Source: Acidovorax benzenivorans
GTDB lineage: Bacteria; Pseudomonadota; Gammaproteobacteria; Burkholderiales; Burkholderiaceae_C
Reading direction: 5' to 3'
Length of the DNA stretch: 64,000 nucleotides
NCBI RefSeq assembly: GCF_028680575.1
Contig: NZ_JAPCKI010000003.1
Coordinates: 248,001-312,000 of the forward strand
Shown here: positions 26,795 to 35,509 of the stretch, one piece after another
Layout of the letters: each line of letters opens with the position of its first letter
Numbering within the stretch: position 1 is the first letter of the stretch
Notes under the pieces: model-generated
The model's database searches: none
What the model was told of the DNA's origin: nothing
What the model saw: the letters and a program-made list of their open reading frames with translations, nothing else
Made by a program: the position numbers and the translations under genes

Positions 26795-28053
26795 AGCCCC
26801 TGAAGCCACTCGACGAGGCGCTGGCCGACCTGTTGGCCAAGGCCGCGCCGTTGCCAGAGACCGAGACGGTCACCACGTTTGACGCCGACGGCCGCGTGCT
26901 GGCGCAAAACTGTGTTTCGGCCCTGCAGGTGCCGCCGCAGGACAACAGCTCCATGGACGGCTACGCCGTGCGCTGCGCCGATGTGATGGCCGTGGGCGGG
27001 GGGCTGCCGATCACCTTGCCTGTTTCGCAACGCATTGCGGCAGGTAGCTCCGGCGACCCGCTGCTGCCGGGCACCGCCGCCCGCATCTTCACCGGCGCGC
27101 CCGTGCCCGAGGGGGCCGACGCGATCCTGATGCAGGAAGACTGCGAGGCCCTTGCCGCTGCCACCGACGGTGGTGGCTTGGGCGACGTGCGTATCAACGC
27201 TGTCCCCCAACCCGGCCAATGGATTCGCAGCGCGGGCGAGGACATCACCCGGGGTGCCGTGGTGTTGGCTGCGGGTACACGTCTGACCCCGGCCGAGCTG
27301 GGCCTGGCAGCCAGCATCGGCTTGCACGAACTGCAGGTGGCCCGGCGCCCGCGCGTGGCGCTGTTCTCTACGGGCGATGAACTGGTCATGCCTGGCGAGG
27401 TGCCGCCTGAGCAGATGCGCCCTGGCGCCATCTACAACAGCAACCGCTTCTTCCTGCGCGCCATGCTGCTGCGCCTGGGCTGCGAGGTGACTGACTTTGG
27501 CATCGTGCCCGACCGGCGCGACGCGACCATCGACGCACTGCGCAGCGCGAGCGCGGCGCATGATCTCATCCTGACCAGCGGCGGTGTGAGTGTGGGCGAA
27601 GAAGACCACATCAAGCCTGCCGTGGAGACGCTGGGCTCGCTGGACCTGTGGCAGATCGCCATGAAGCCCGGCAAGCCGTTTGCCTACGGACAGATTCCGC
27701 GTGAAGGCGGTGCCGCGCATTTCATGGGCTTGCCCGGCAACCCGGTGTCGAGCTTTCTGACGTTTGCGCTGCTGGTGCGGCCGTTTGTGTTGCGCCTGCA
27801 AGGTGTGCAGGAGGTTGCTCCTCAATCCATAGCTGCTCGCGCTGATTTCACATGGCCCAAGGCCGATAAACGCCGCGAATTTCTGCGCGTGCGCCACAAC
27901 GCGGCGGGCGGGCTGGACCTGTTCAACAACCAGAGTTCGGGCGTGCTCACCTCGGCCGCCTGGGGCGATGGTGTGGTGGACAACCCGGCAGGCCAGACGA
28001 TTGCACCGGGCGATACGGTGCGGTTCATTGCGTTTTCGGAGTTGCTGGCATGA
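26779..28053 (+). CDS. moeA: Molybdopterin molybdenumtransferase MoeA
   Basis: Inserts molybdate into adenylylated molybdopterin. The 424 residues include the N-terminal PPQDNSSMDGYAVR (about 52-66) and RIFTGAPVPEGADAIL. The central LFSTGDELVMPG and LTSGGVSVGEEDHIKPA form the MPT-binding domain, and MKPGKPFAYG and GLPGNPVSSFLTFALLVRPF (read in parts) follow. Starts at ATG 26779 or 26791 both fit and overlap mobB. Codons 348-362 contain a copy of the dispersed repeat (SIAARADFTWPKA region). The stop overlaps moaD by 4 bases. Confidence 0.95.
   Translation: MRPPMKPLKPLDEALADLLAKAAPLPETETVTTFDADGRVLAQNCVSALQVPPQDNSSMDGYAVRCADVMAVGGGLPITLPVSQRIAAGSSGDPLLPGTAARIFTGAPVPEGADAILMQEDCEALAAATDGGGLGDVRINAVPQPGQWIRSAGEDITRGAVVLAAGTRLTPAELGLAASIGLHELQVARRPRVALFSTGDELVMPGEVPPEQMRPGAIYNSNRFFLRAMLLRLGCEVTDFGIVPDRRDATIDALRSASAAHDLILTSGGVSVGEEDHIKPAVETLGSLDLWQIAMKPGKPFAYGQIPREGGAAHFMGLPGNPVSSFLTFALLVRPFVLRLQGVQEVAPQSIAARADFTWPKADKRREFLRVRHNAAGGLDLFNNQSSGVLTSAAWGDGVVDNPAGQTIAPGDTVRFIAFSELLA
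27824..27865. repeat. Possible dispersed repeat, copy 6 (inside moeA)
   Basis: AATCCATAGCTGCTCGCGCTGATTTCAC resembles the ATAGCTGCT-n-GCGCT half of the element and lies in frame in moeA. No clear second arm, so this copy is weak. Confidence 0.35.
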
Positions 28054-28301
28054 AGGTCTCTGTGCGTTACTTTGCCTCGATTCGTGAGGCCATTGGGCAA
28101 GGCAGTGAGGCGGTCGAAACCTCTGCCGTCACGCTGGGCGCCTTGCGCGATGAACTCACTGCACGCGGCGGCGCCCACGCCAGCAGCCTTGCGCGTGGCC
28201 GGGCCGTGCGCATGGCGCTCGACCAGACCTTGAGCGATGAGTCCGCCACCCTGGCCGAGGGGGCTGAGGTGGCATTTTTCCCTCCGGTTACCGGGGGCTG
28301 A
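28050..28301 (+). CDS. moaD: Molybdopterin synthase sulfur carrier subunit MoaD
   Basis: Ubiquitin-like protein that carries the thiocarboxylate sulfur used by MoaE. The 83 residues start MKVSVRYFASIREAIGQG and end in the required Gly-Gly (FFPPVTGG). It overlaps moeA by 4 bases. Its last 14 bases overlap the 3' end of the convergent dapA-like gene. Its partner moaE is 2.2 kb downstream, beyond that gene and three small ones, rather than adjacent as is usual. Confidence 0.95.
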   Translation: MKVSVRYFASIREAIGQGSEAVETSAVTLGALRDELTARGGAHASSLARGRAVRMALDQTLSDESATLAEGAEVAFFPPVTGG

Positions 28302-29211
28302 GCCCGTGCAGGGTTTGCAGGCGCTGCTCCAGGGCGGCTGAAGCTGCCATCATCGGCGCGCGCAGTTCGTTGCGCATCCAGCCCGCCTGTGCCAGCACGG
28401 CCTTGAGGGGGGCGGGGTTGGGTTCGGCAAAGCAGGTCTCAATCCATGGCAACAAGGTCTGCCATACACGGCGGGCCTCGGGCAGATCGCCCTGGCGCAG
28501 CAAGGCCGTCAACTCCACAAAACGCGGCGTCTGCCAGTGTGCGCAGGCAGAGATGGCACCTGCACCGCCCAGGGCCAGCGTATGAAAGATCTGCGCGTCT
28601 TCACCCGTCAGTACCTGCAGTCGACCATCGGCGATCAGGGCCTGCGTCTTGGTCGTGTTGCCGCCACAGTCCTTGATGGCCTGTATGCGCGGATGTGCCG
28701 CCAGCGTCAGCAGCGTCTCGGTGGTGAGCGTGGCGCCCGTGCGGTACGGAATGTCATAAACAAGCAGGGGTGCCTCGCTGGCGTCGGCCAGTGTGCGGAA
28801 CCAGTGCAGCAGGCCTTCTTGCGACGGCCGGATGTAGTGGGGCGCGGACACCAGCAGGCCCGCAACCGGATAGTGCGCAAGGGCCCGCACCTGCTCCAGC
28901 ACGTGACCCTGGTGGTAGCCCGATACGCCTATCACCACGGGCAATCCCTGGGCCGCGCCGAGCACTGTCTCCAGCACCTGTAGTTGCTCGGCCTTGTCGA
29001 GGGCTGCCGCCTCGCCGGTCGAGCCGCAGGCAACGAAGCCCGAAACACCGTCGGCACGCAGCCGGGTGGTGAGGGCGGCAAGGGCTGGGTGGTCCACGGC
29101 ACCATCCTTGAACGGTGTGACCAGCGCGATCCAAAGCCCGCTGAAGGGAGTGCAGGTGGGCGCAGAGAGAGGTGCTGCGGGAGCTGCGGAGGGTGTCGTC
29201 AGTATGGGCAT
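28288..29211 (-). CDS. dapA: DapA/N-acetylneuraminate lyase family aldolase (dihydrodipicolinate synthase-like)
   Basis: TIM-barrel Schiff-base aldolase; the best guess is 4-hydroxy-tetrahydrodipicolinate synthase of lysine synthesis. From ATG 29211 (MPILTTPSAAPAAPLS) it has 307 residues with about 25 extra N-terminal residues. GLWIALVTPFKDG, GFVACGSTGEAAAL and LLVYDIPYRTG carry the family residues, and Lys180 in IQAIKDCGGN is the Schiff-base lysine. The DCGGN stretch is less typical than EATGN, so another DapA-family activity is possible. The frame is open further upstream, but only 29211 has an AAAGGA site. It is convergent with moaD. Confidence 0.85.
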   Translation of the reverse strand: MPILTTPSAAPAAPLSAPTCTPFSGLWIALVTPFKDGAVDHPALAALTTRLRADGVSGFVACGSTGEAAALDKAEQLQVLETVLGAAQGLPVVIGVSGYHQGHVLEQVRALAHYPVAGLLVSAPHYIRPSQEGLLHWFRTLADASEAPLLVYDIPYRTGATLTTETLLTLAAHPRIQAIKDCGGNTTKTQALIADGRLQVLTGEDAQIFHTLALGGAGAISACAHWQTPRFVELTALLRQGDLPEARRVWQTLLPWIETCFAEPNPAPLKAVLAQAGWMRNELRAPMMAASAALEQRLQTLHGLSPR

Positions 29212-29494
29212 GCGTAGCGTCCTTTGAAGGTTCGACCAAGGGAAGAACCGTCCAGGGAGTGCGCGCGGAATGCCGGGAAGGGAAGAGACAAAAAGAAGAG
29301 GGAGCTTGCTGTTTCTCTGCCAGGTGGTTCCGTCGCTCATCCGGACGGAACCACAGCTCCGGTCAGATGAGCTCTGGTTTTTTGGCTTTGACCACACACT
29401 GCAGTGCCACCGCAGGAGCGGTAGTCATGGCAAAGAGGGTGTGCGTGGGCATAAGGCGCAGTATAGCCAGGCCTCAGCGGGCGCCACAGGCCGT

Positions 29495-29857
29495 TCAGCG
29501 CGCGGGCGGCGGGGGAGGCGCTTCGCCCTCCGGCTGTGGCTGTGGTGCCATGAGCACCGGGCACTGCCATACCAGCAGCTCGGCCAGTCGGGTGACGATC
29601 CACGTCGCTTCGGCCACCGACACGCCAGATTCGGCTGTGCACAGCCCTGCGTGGATGCGCTGCAGGATCTCGGTCTCAGACGGTGCCTGCACGTGGTACA
29701 GCGTCTGCGCGTGTTCCACCAGGTGGCCCGCAAGGTCTTCGCACAGCTCGTAGCGGGTGCGCACTCCGTCTGCCTTTTCTGTCAGGCGCCCCCGCGCGTC
29801 GGTGTACACCGCCATGAAGGAGGGCGGCACGTGGATCTGGTTGTCGTCGTCGTACAT
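29495..29857 (-). CDS. Hypothetical protein (120 residues)
   Basis: I recognise no domain. The protein starts MYDDDNQIHVPPSFMAVYTD, has mostly helical, acidic sequence in the middle (RYELCEDLAGHLVEHAQTLYH in part), and ends in a proline-rich tail EAPPPPPAR. I recall similar proteins in Comamonadaceae labelled ATPase with chaperone activity, but no NTP-binding motif is visible. It follows the next small gene (29867-30121) by nine bases on the same strand, so the two probably form a pair. The 283 bases between it and dapA show nothing I can name. Confidence 0.7.
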   Translation of the reverse strand: MYDDDNQIHVPPSFMAVYTDARGRLTEKADGVRTRYELCEDLAGHLVEHAQTLYHVQAPSETEILQRIHAGLCTAESGVSVAEATWIVTRLAELLVWQCPVLMAPQPQPEGEAPPPPPAR

Positions 29858-29866
29858 GCGCGGGTT

Positions 29867-30121
29867 TCAGTCCGGCGTGAACAGCCGCTCAAACTTGGCC
29901 TGGTCGGAAGCTAACTCGAAGGTCACCACCTGGCCCATCTTCATGTCCGACAGGCGGCAGGCGCCAAACAGCGTCGTTTTGCCCGCCAGCTCCATCACAT
30001 CCAGGTCAATGATGGCGTAGGGGTGGGGCACGAAGACCTGGTGCTCGAACACATCGCGGACCGCATTGCGCGGGGACGGGTAGAGCTTGTAGAGATCGGT
30101 CTGAATCGTTTGTGTGGCCAT
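29867..30121 (-). CDS. Hypothetical protein (84 residues)
   Basis: From ATG 30121 (MATQTIQTDLYKLYPSPRNA) the 84-residue protein includes VFVPHPYAIIDLDVMELAGKT and ends VVTFELASDQAKFERLFTPD, read in parts. It looks like a small soluble alpha/beta protein; no family is recognised. Upstream in-frame starts exist (30193), but the segment they add reads like promoter DNA. It lies nine bases before the 120-residue gene, on the strand opposite the molybdenum cofactor genes. Confidence 0.65.
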   Translation of the reverse strand: MATQTIQTDLYKLYPSPRNAVRDVFEHQVFVPHPYAIIDLDVMELAGKTTLFGACRLSDMKMGQVVTFELASDQAKFERLFTPD

Positions 30122-30210
30122 GGGCTTTGAAGGGCTGAGAAGATCGCGTACAGGGTCGCATGCGGGTACAGTGCGGGCGAATCGTACAGACAAACGTTTT
30201 TTCCCAATCT

Positions 30211-30441
30211 ATGGCACGCAACAAAAGTGAATGGCCCGCCAAGGTGCTGGCGCTGGTCCGGGGCGGCAACCTGCCTGCCGCTATTGCACAGATCAAGGTG
30301 GCGCCCACCGTGGGCGACGTCACGCGTCTGCAGGCATTGCTGGTCCAATTGCCTCCATCGCCCGCACTGGCGCAGCTGAACAAGGTGGTGGAAGAGGAGC
30401 GCGCCCTGCTGGCTGCGCCACGGCTGCATCGTTCGCCTTGA
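30211..30441 (+). CDS. Hypothetical protein (76 residues)
   Basis: From ATG 30211 (MARNKSEWPAKVLALVRGG) the small basic protein is predicted helical: LPAAIAQIKVAPTVGDVTRL, then LPPSPALAQLNKVVEEERALL. An earlier in-frame ATG (30160) adds MRVQCGRIVQTN..., which I consider non-coding. It sits 48 bases before moaE on the same strand and may be cotranscribed with it. No function is suggested by the sequence. Confidence 0.6.
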   Translation: MARNKSEWPAKVLALVRGGNLPAAIAQIKVAPTVGDVTRLQALLVQLPPSPALAQLNKVVEEERALLAAPRLHRSP

Positions 30442-30489
30442 CGCCTCTTTCTGCCTGAACTTCACACGCCCCGCTGAGAGCCTCTTGCC

Positions 30490-30966
30490 ATGACCTTGCC
30501 CCGCGTTTCCATCCAGACCGAGGACTTTGACCTGTCCGCCGAAATCACAGCCTTGCGCCGCGAGAACAAGGGCGTAGGTGCTGTCTGCAGCTTTGTGGGC
30601 ACCGTCCGTGATCGCAACGAGGGTGACCAGGTGTCGTCCATGGAGCTGGAGCACTACCCCGGCATGACCGAAAAGTCCATCGAAGCCATGGTGGACGAGG
30701 CCTTGCGGCGTTTCGATATTTTTGGCGCCCGCGTGATCCATCGCGTGGGGCTGCTGCAGCCGCTCGATCAGATCGTACTGGTGGCGGTGACCAGCGCCCA
30801 CCGAGGCCAAAGCTTTCAGGCCTGCGAGTTTTTGATGGACTATCTGAAGACCCAGGCGCCGTTCTGGAAAAAAGAAGAAACCGCCCAGGGGGCGCGCTGG
30901 GTGGATGCAAGGGTGAGCGACGACGCGGCGCTGGCGCGCTGGGGAATCACGGTGGCAAATGCCTGA
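30490..30966 (+). CDS. moaE: Molybdopterin synthase catalytic subunit MoaE
   Basis: Transfers two sulfurs from MoaD to precursor Z to make molybdopterin. The 158 residues contain VCSFVGTVRDRNEGD near 33-46, MELEHYPGMTEK, and HRVGLLQPLDQIVLVAV. The catalytic lysines Lys120 and Lys127 lie in MDYLKTQAPFWKKE. GARWVDARVSDD follows. It is separated from moaD by dapA and three small unknown genes. Confidence 0.96.
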   Translation: MTLPRVSIQTEDFDLSAEITALRRENKGVGAVCSFVGTVRDRNEGDQVSSMELEHYPGMTEKSIEAMVDEALRRFDIFGARVIHRVGLLQPLDQIVLVAVTSAHRGQSFQACEFLMDYLKTQAPFWKKEETAQGARWVDARVSDDAALARWGITVANA

Positions 30967-31058
30967 ATCAAGGGATGTTGCCGCGCGGCGCAGCATTGGC
31001 GGGAAAGCCCAACGTGGGGTCTTCAGTTAGGTCGCGGGGTGTGGGGCGCTAGATTGAC

Positions 31059-31361
31059 TCATGGCTTTTGCGTGTACCCCAGGCACGCACCTGCATTGGC
31101 GCGGCCCTTGCACTCCCGATAAAGTCGGCGATCACGCTCGGAGCGGCTTTCCTCGGAAGAGCTTCGTGCTTGTTTCACTTTGGTGGATTTCTTCTGTTTG
31201 CTGACTTCGCTGTGGACGCTTTTGGTCGAGTCCTTGGTGGAGGCATGGCTTGTTCCCGGCAGTGGCGTCAGGCATAGGGCCAGAACCAACAAAAGCAGGG
31301 AGGCCGACCTCGCGCGAGGGCTGGTTTGGGGCGCGAGCTGTTGAGCCAAGATAGGTGGCAT
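31059..31361 (-). CDS. Small secreted basic protein of unknown function
   Basis: From ATG 31361 (MPPILAQQLAPQTSPRARSA) about 100 residues. A hydrophobic segment ASLLLLVLALCLTPLPG ending in SHA looks like a signal peptide, cleaved near residue 40. The mature part is rich in Ser/Lys/Arg (KSVHSEVSKQKKSTKVKQAR) and ends RECKGRANAGACLGYTQKP with two cysteines that could bond. An upstream in-frame ATG at 31412 is possible. No family is recognised. It has no close partner and faces away from rpsO. Confidence 0.6.
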   Translation of the reverse strand: MPPILAQQLAPQTSPRARSASLLLLVLALCLTPLPGTSHASTKDSTKSVHSEVSKQKKSTKVKQARSSSEESRSERDRRLYRECKGRANAGACLGYTQKP

Positions 31362-31707
31362 GGCGAGTTCTCTGGGGTATGGAGTTGTTTGGAGTCGAGG
31401 GTGCCGGATCATCTTAAGGGGCCCCGTGGTTGCCGGGGTGTGGTGTTATCACGCGCATCCACGATGTTTTGGGAGCGGCTGTGCCCGTTGCGCGACAGCC
31501 TGTGTGAGCGGCGTTCCGTCCGCGTAGGGTCCGGCGGGGTCGCGAAAGCATGGCGCTAGGGACCGGGCTGTATATGAAATTGGGGGCTCAGGTTATAATC
31601 CGCGAGTTTTGCATGGTGCAAGACGCACGCCCGCGGCCGTTCCAGCTGCTGGCGCAAGTAAAAACCATGGTCTTCCGCCAGCGGCAGGCCACATTCAAGG
31701 AAAAAAC
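31362..31707 (+). other. Gene-free stretch before rpsO, with promoter and leader
   Basis: I see no gene in these 346 bases. A perfect -10 box TATAAT at 31594-31599 has no good -35. Downstream, a 10-bp stem (31645-31654 with 31676-31685) lies in the rpsO leader. Nothing can be supported in 31413-31570. Confidence 0.5.
31645..31685 (+). promoter_or_regulatory. rpsO leader stem-loop (candidate S15 autoregulatory site)
   Basis: GCTGCTGGCG (31645-31654) pairs with CGCCAGCGGC (31676-31685) over 10 bp with one G-T pair and a 21-nt loop, 22 bases before the rpsO ATG. S15 controls its own mRNA in several bacteria through different leader folds; this one is inferred from position. Confidence 0.35.
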
Positions 31708-31974
31708 ATGATCGCATCCTCCATCAAGGCCGAAGTCGTCAAGGCGAACGCCCGTGCTGCCAATGACACTGGTAGCCCAGAAGTGCAAGTGGCCCTGCTG
31801 ACCGCTCGCATCAACGAACTGACCCCCCACTTCAAGACGCACGCCAAGGACCACCATGGTCGCCGTGGCCTGCTGCGTATGGTGAGCCGTCGTCGCAAGC
31901 TGCTGGACTACCTGAAGGCCAAGGACGCTGACCGTTACACCGCGCTGATCGCCAAGTTGGGTCTGCGCAAGTAA
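31708..31974 (+). CDS. rpsO: 30S ribosomal protein S15
   Basis: Primary 16S rRNA-binding protein of the small subunit. From ATG 31708, with AAGGA upstream, it has 88 residues. The conserved segments are [51 protein letters not shown] (read in parts) and [12 protein letters not shown]. It is followed by its own terminator and then pnp, the order also found in E. coli. Confidence 0.98.
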   Translation: MIASSIKAEVVKANARAANDTGSPEVQVALLTARINELTPHFKTHAKDHHGRRGLLRMVSRRRKLLDYLKAKDADRYTALIAKLGLRK

Positions 31975-31989
31975 TCTTCATTGCATGCC

Positions 31990-32025
31990 AAAACGCCTGG
32001 GTTAGTCCGCTAGCTCAGGCGTTTT
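31990..32025 (+). terminator. Rho-independent terminator of rpsO
   Basis: Inverted repeat AAAACGCCTG / CAGGCGTTTT (31990-31999, 32016-32025) followed by further T, 15 bases after the rpsO stop. Confidence 0.88.
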
Positions 32026-32142
32026 TTACTTCGGAGCCGCAAAACAGAGCGAAGCTGTGTCATTCCAATGAAGTGATTGTTACTGCCCGGTGCAGCACTT
32101 CCCTGGAATGGCATCGTGTTCTGAATTGCTCTCCAAGACAAT

Positions 32143-32160
32143 CTGGTAGGGCACTACCAG
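32143..32160 (+). promoter_or_regulatory. pnp leader hairpin
   Basis: CTGGTAG (32143-32149) and CTACCAG (32154-32160) form a perfect 7-bp stem with a 4-nt loop, 21 bases before pnp. No T-run follows. In E. coli, pnp mRNA is autoregulated through RNase III cleavage of a leader stem; this hairpin is a candidate counterpart. Confidence 0.4.
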
Positions 32161-32181
32161 CTACTAAAACAGGAGCTGAAC

Positions 32182-34425
32182 ATGAGCATTTTCAACAAAG
32201 TCACCAAGACCTTCCAATGGGGCGACAAGACCGTCATCATGGAAACCGGCGAGATCGCCCGCCAGGCCTCCGGCGCCGTGCTGGTGAACATTGACGACAC
32301 CGTGGTGCTGGCCACCGTGGTGGCCTCCAAGGGGGCCAAGCCCGGCCAGGACTTCTTCCCTCTGACGGTGGACTACATCGAGAAGACGTACGCTGCCGGC
32401 AAGATCCCTGGCAGCTTCTTCAAGCGCGAAGCCAAGCCCAGTGAGCACGAAACCCTGACCAGCCGCCTGATCGACCGCCCGATCCGTCCGCTGTTCCCCG
32501 AAGGTTTCTTCAACGAAGTGCATGTGGTCATCCACACAGTGTCGCTGAACCCTGAAGTGGACGCTGACATCGCAGCCTTGATCGCTACCAGCGCCGCCCT
32601 GGCCATTTCTGGCATTCCATTCAACGGCCCCATCGGTGCCGCGCGCGTGGGTTACATCAATGGCGAATACGTGCTCAACCCTGGCCAGACTGCGCGCAAG
32701 AACTCGCAGATGGATCTGGTGGTGGCGGGTACCGAAGCTGCTGTGCTGATGGTTGAGTCCGAAGCCCAGCAGCTGTCCGAAGAAATCATGCTGGGCGCTG
32801 TGGTGTTCGGCCACGAGCAAGGCGGCGTGGCCATCAATGCCATCCACGAACTGGTGCGCGATGCAGGCAAGCCTGCTTGGCAATGGGAAGCCCCTGCCAA
32901 GGACGAAGCCCTGATCGCCAAGGTGGTGGCCCTGGCTGACGACAAGCTGCGCGCTGCCTACCAGATCCGCAACAAGCAAGCCCGTACCCAAGCGTGCCGC
33001 GAAGCTTACGCCGCCGTGATGGCCAGCCTCAAGGCCGATGGTGTGGAGTTCGACTCCGTCAAGGTCGAAGGCATGTTGTTCGACATCGAAGCCGGTATCG
33101 TGCGCAGCCAGATCCTGGCTGGCGAGCCCCGCATCGATGGTCGCGATACGCGCACCGTGCGCCCCATCGAGATCCGCAGCAGCGTGCTGCCCCGTGCCCA
33201 CGGCTCTGCCCTGTTCACGCGTGGTGAAACCCAGGCGCTGGTGGTGACCACGCTGGGCACCGAGCGCGATGCGCAGCGCATCGATGCGCTGGCGGGCGAG
33301 TATGAAGACCGCTTCATGATGCACTACAACATGCCTCCCTTTGCCACTGGCGAAGTGGGCCGCATGGGTTCGACCAAGCGCCGCGAAATTGGCCATGGCC
33401 GTCTTGCCAAGCGCGCTCTGGTTGCTGTGCTGCCTACCAAGGAAGAGTTCCCCTACACCATGCGTGTGGTGTCCGAAATCACCGAGTCCAACGGATCTTC
33501 GTCGATGGCTTCGGTGTGCGGCGGCTGCCTGTCGCTGATGGACGCTGGCGTGCCGATGAAGGCGCATGTGGCCGGTATTGCCATGGGCCTGATCAAGGAC
33601 GCCAGCCGTTTTGCCGTGCTGACCGACATCCTGGGTGACGAAGATCACCTGGGTGACATGGACTTCAAGGTGGCGGGTACTACTGGTGGTATCACTGCTC
33701 TGCAGATGGACATCAAGATCCAGGGCATCACCAAGGAAATCATGCAGGTGGCGCTGGCCCAGGCCAAGGAAGCCCGCATGCACATCCTGGGCAAGATGCA
33801 AGAGGCGATGGGTGAAGCCAAGACCGAAGTGTCGAACTTCGCGCCCAAGCTGTACACCATGAAGATCAACCCCGAGAAGATCCGTGACGTGATCGGCAAG
33901 GGCGGCGCTGTGATCCGTGCGCTGACCGAAGAAACCGGCTGCCAGATCAACATCGAGGAAGACGGCACCATCACCATCGCCGCCACCGACGCTGCCAAGG
34001 CTGACGAAGCCAAGAAGCGCATCGAGCAGATCACGGCAGAGGTCGAGATCGGCAAGATCTACGAAGGCCCTGTCACCAAGATCCTCGACTTTGGTGCGCT
34101 GATCAACCTGCTGCCCGGCAAGGATGGTCTGCTGCACATCAGCCAGATCGCCCACGAGCGCGTCGAGAAGGTGTCCGACTACCTGACCGAAGGCCAGATC
34201 GTGAAGGTCAAGGTCATGGAAACCGACGAAAAGGGCCGCGTCAAGCTGTCCATGAAGGTGCTGGCCGAGCGCCCCGCCGGTGGCAGCGACCGTCCTGCGC
34301 CCGCAGAGCGTGGTGATCGCGAACCACGCCGCGACCATGGTCGCGATGGTGGCCGTCATCCCGCAGAGCAGCAACAGCAGCAGGCCTTGCCTGCAGATGG
34401 TGCGTCTGCTCAGGTGAACGGCTAA
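32182..34425 (+). CDS. pnp: Polyribonucleotide nucleotidyltransferase (PNPase)
   Basis: Phosphorolytic 3'-5' exoribonuclease and degradosome member. The 747 residues comprise two RNase PH domains, the first beginning [20 protein letters not shown] and the second near 325 ([21 protein letters not shown]). [20 protein letters not shown] (read in parts) marks the active site. A KH domain ([20 protein letters not shown]) is near 570, and an S1 domain ([20 protein letters not shown]) near 630. The C-terminal tail from about 700 is rich in Arg/Gly/Gln and includes a run of five Gln. An AGGAG ribosome site precedes the ATG. Confidence 0.98.
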   Translation: MSIFNKVTKTFQWGDKTVIMETGEIARQASGAVLVNIDDTVVLATVVASKGAKPGQDFFPLTVDYIEKTYAAGKIPGSFFKREAKPSEHETLTSRLIDRPIRPLFPEGFFNEVHVVIHTVSLNPEVDADIAALIATSAALAISGIPFNGPIGAARVGYINGEYVLNPGQTARKNSQMDLVVAGTEAAVLMVESEAQQLSEEIMLGAVVFGHEQGGVAINAIHELVRDAGKPAWQWEAPAKDEALIAKVVALADDKLRAAYQIRNKQARTQACREAYAAVMASLKADGVEFDSVKVEGMLFDIEAGIVRSQILAGEPRIDGRDTRTVRPIEIRSSVLPRAHGSALFTRGETQALVVTTLGTERDAQRIDALAGEYEDRFMMHYNMPPFATGEVGRMGSTKRREIGHGRLAKRALVAVLPTKEEFPYTMRVVSEITESNGSSSMASVCGGCLSLMDAGVPMKAHVAGIAMGLIKDASRFAVLTDILGDEDHLGDMDFKVAGTTGGITALQMDIKIQGITKEIMQVALAQAKEARMHILGKMQEAMGEAKTEVSNFAPKLYTMKINPEKIRDVIGKGGAVIRALTEETGCQINIEEDGTITIAATDAAKADEAKKRIEQITAEVEIGKIYEGPVTKILDFGALINLLPGKDGLLHISQIAHERVEKVSDYLTEGQIVKVKVMETDEKGRVKLSMKVLAERPAGGSDRPAPAERGDREPRRDHGRDGGRHPAEQQQQQALPADGASAQVNG

Positions 34426-34435
34426 ATCGTTGATT

Positions 34436-34491
34436 TGCTATTGATTTGGTAGCTGCTGGTGCATGTAAATAGTGCGCTAGCGGCCTAAATC
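34436..34491. repeat. Dispersed palindromic repeat, copy 7 (pnp-qor gap)
   Basis: Contains TAGCTGCTGGTGC at 34450-34462, an exact 13-mer shared with copy 8 in the FtsX permease gene, then AGTGCGCTAGCGGCCTAAAT. Confidence 0.65.
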
Positions 34492-34520
34492 ATCTCTATC
34501 CATCTTCGGTGAACTCCGTT

Positions 34521-35507
34521 ATGCATGCTGTCGAGATCACATCTTTTGGTGGGCCTGAAGTGCTGCGTCTGGGTGAGCGCTCGGTGCCTGTGGCGGGTGC
34601 GGGTGAGCTGTTGATCCGCGTTACGGCCAGTGGCATCAACCGCCCTGATGTCTTGCAGCGACTGGGTCACTATGCGCCGCCTCCCGGGACCTCGGATCTT
34701 CCGGGGTTGGAGGTGGCGGGTGTGGTCGAGTCGGGTGATGCGTCGGCCATGGCTGCGGCCGGTATTCGTGTGGGTGACCGTGTTTGTGCGTTGGTGGCAG
34801 GCGGTGGTTATGCGCAGTGGTGTGTTGCACCGGTTGTGCAGTGCCTGCCGGTGCCCGATGGTTTCAGTGATGTGGAGGCAGCATCACTGCCAGAGACGTT
34901 CTTCACGGTGTGGAGCAATGTCTTTGACCGTGCCCGGTTGCAAGCGGGTGAAACGCTGCTGGTGCAGGGCGGGACGAGCGGGATTGGCGTGACCGCCATC
35001 CAGTTGGCCCGTGCCTTTGGTGCCACTGTGATTGCCACCGCTGGCAGCGATGACAAGTGTGCGGCTTGCCTGACGCTGGGGGCGCATCACGCCGTCAACT
35101 ACAAGTCGCAAGACTTTGTGGTGGAGGCGAAGCGCATCACCGACGGGCGTGGCGTTGACGTGGTGCTCGACATGGTCGCTGGCGACTATGTCGCTCGCGA
35201 GGTGGAATGCCTGGCGGAGAATGGCCGTATCGTCATCATCGCGGTTCAGGGGGGTGTGCAGAGCGGCTTCAATGCAGGGCTGGTGCTGCGCAAGCGGCTC
35301 ACCATCACAGGGTCCACATTGCGTCCGCGTCCCGTGGCTTTCAAGGGGGCGATTGCACGGGCATTGCGCGAGCATGTCTGGCCCCTGCTGGCAGCGGGCA
35401 AGGTGCGCCCGGTCATCCACAGCACATTTGCTGCTGAGAATGCAGCCCAGGCCCATGCACTGATGGAGTCCAATCAGCACATCGGCAAAATTGTTTTGAC
35501 GTGGTAA
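34521..35507 (+). CDS. NAD(P)H quinone oxidoreductase, PIG3 family (zinc-free MDR)
   Basis: Medium-chain dehydrogenase/reductase without zinc ligands, similar to quinone oxidoreductases of the TP53I3/PIG3 type. From ATG 34521 ([19 protein letters not shown]) it has 328 residues. [15 protein letters not shown] and [12 protein letters not shown] are the catalytic-domain signatures. The nucleotide motif [21 protein letters not shown] (in part) is near 140-160. A GTG at 34509 is an alternative start. It ends two bases before the tpiA ATG, implying cotranscription. Confidence 0.9.
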   Translation: MHAVEITSFGGPEVLRLGERSVPVAGAGELLIRVTASGINRPDVLQRLGHYAPPPGTSDLPGLEVAGVVESGDASAMAAAGIRVGDRVCALVAGGGYAQWCVAPVVQCLPVPDGFSDVEAASLPETFFTVWSNVFDRARLQAGETLLVQGGTSGIGVTAIQLARAFGATVIATAGSDDKCAACLTLGAHHAVNYKSQDFVVEAKRITDGRGVDVVLDMVAGDYVAREVECLAENGRIVIIAVQGGVQSGFNAGLVLRKRLTITGSTLRPRPVAFKGAIARALREHVWPLLAAGKVRPVIHSTFAAENAAQAHALMESNQHIGKIVLTW

Positions 35508-35509
35508 TC

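Noticed and set aside
31609-31707. N-terminal extension of rpsO ([12 protein letters not shown]...)
   Set aside because: It covers the promoter and leader; S15 starts at the ATG after AAGGA at 31708.
32164-34374. 736-codon frame opposite pnp
   Set aside because: Antisense of pnp; His/Gly/Leu-rich composition typical of mirrored codons, no ribosome site or domain.
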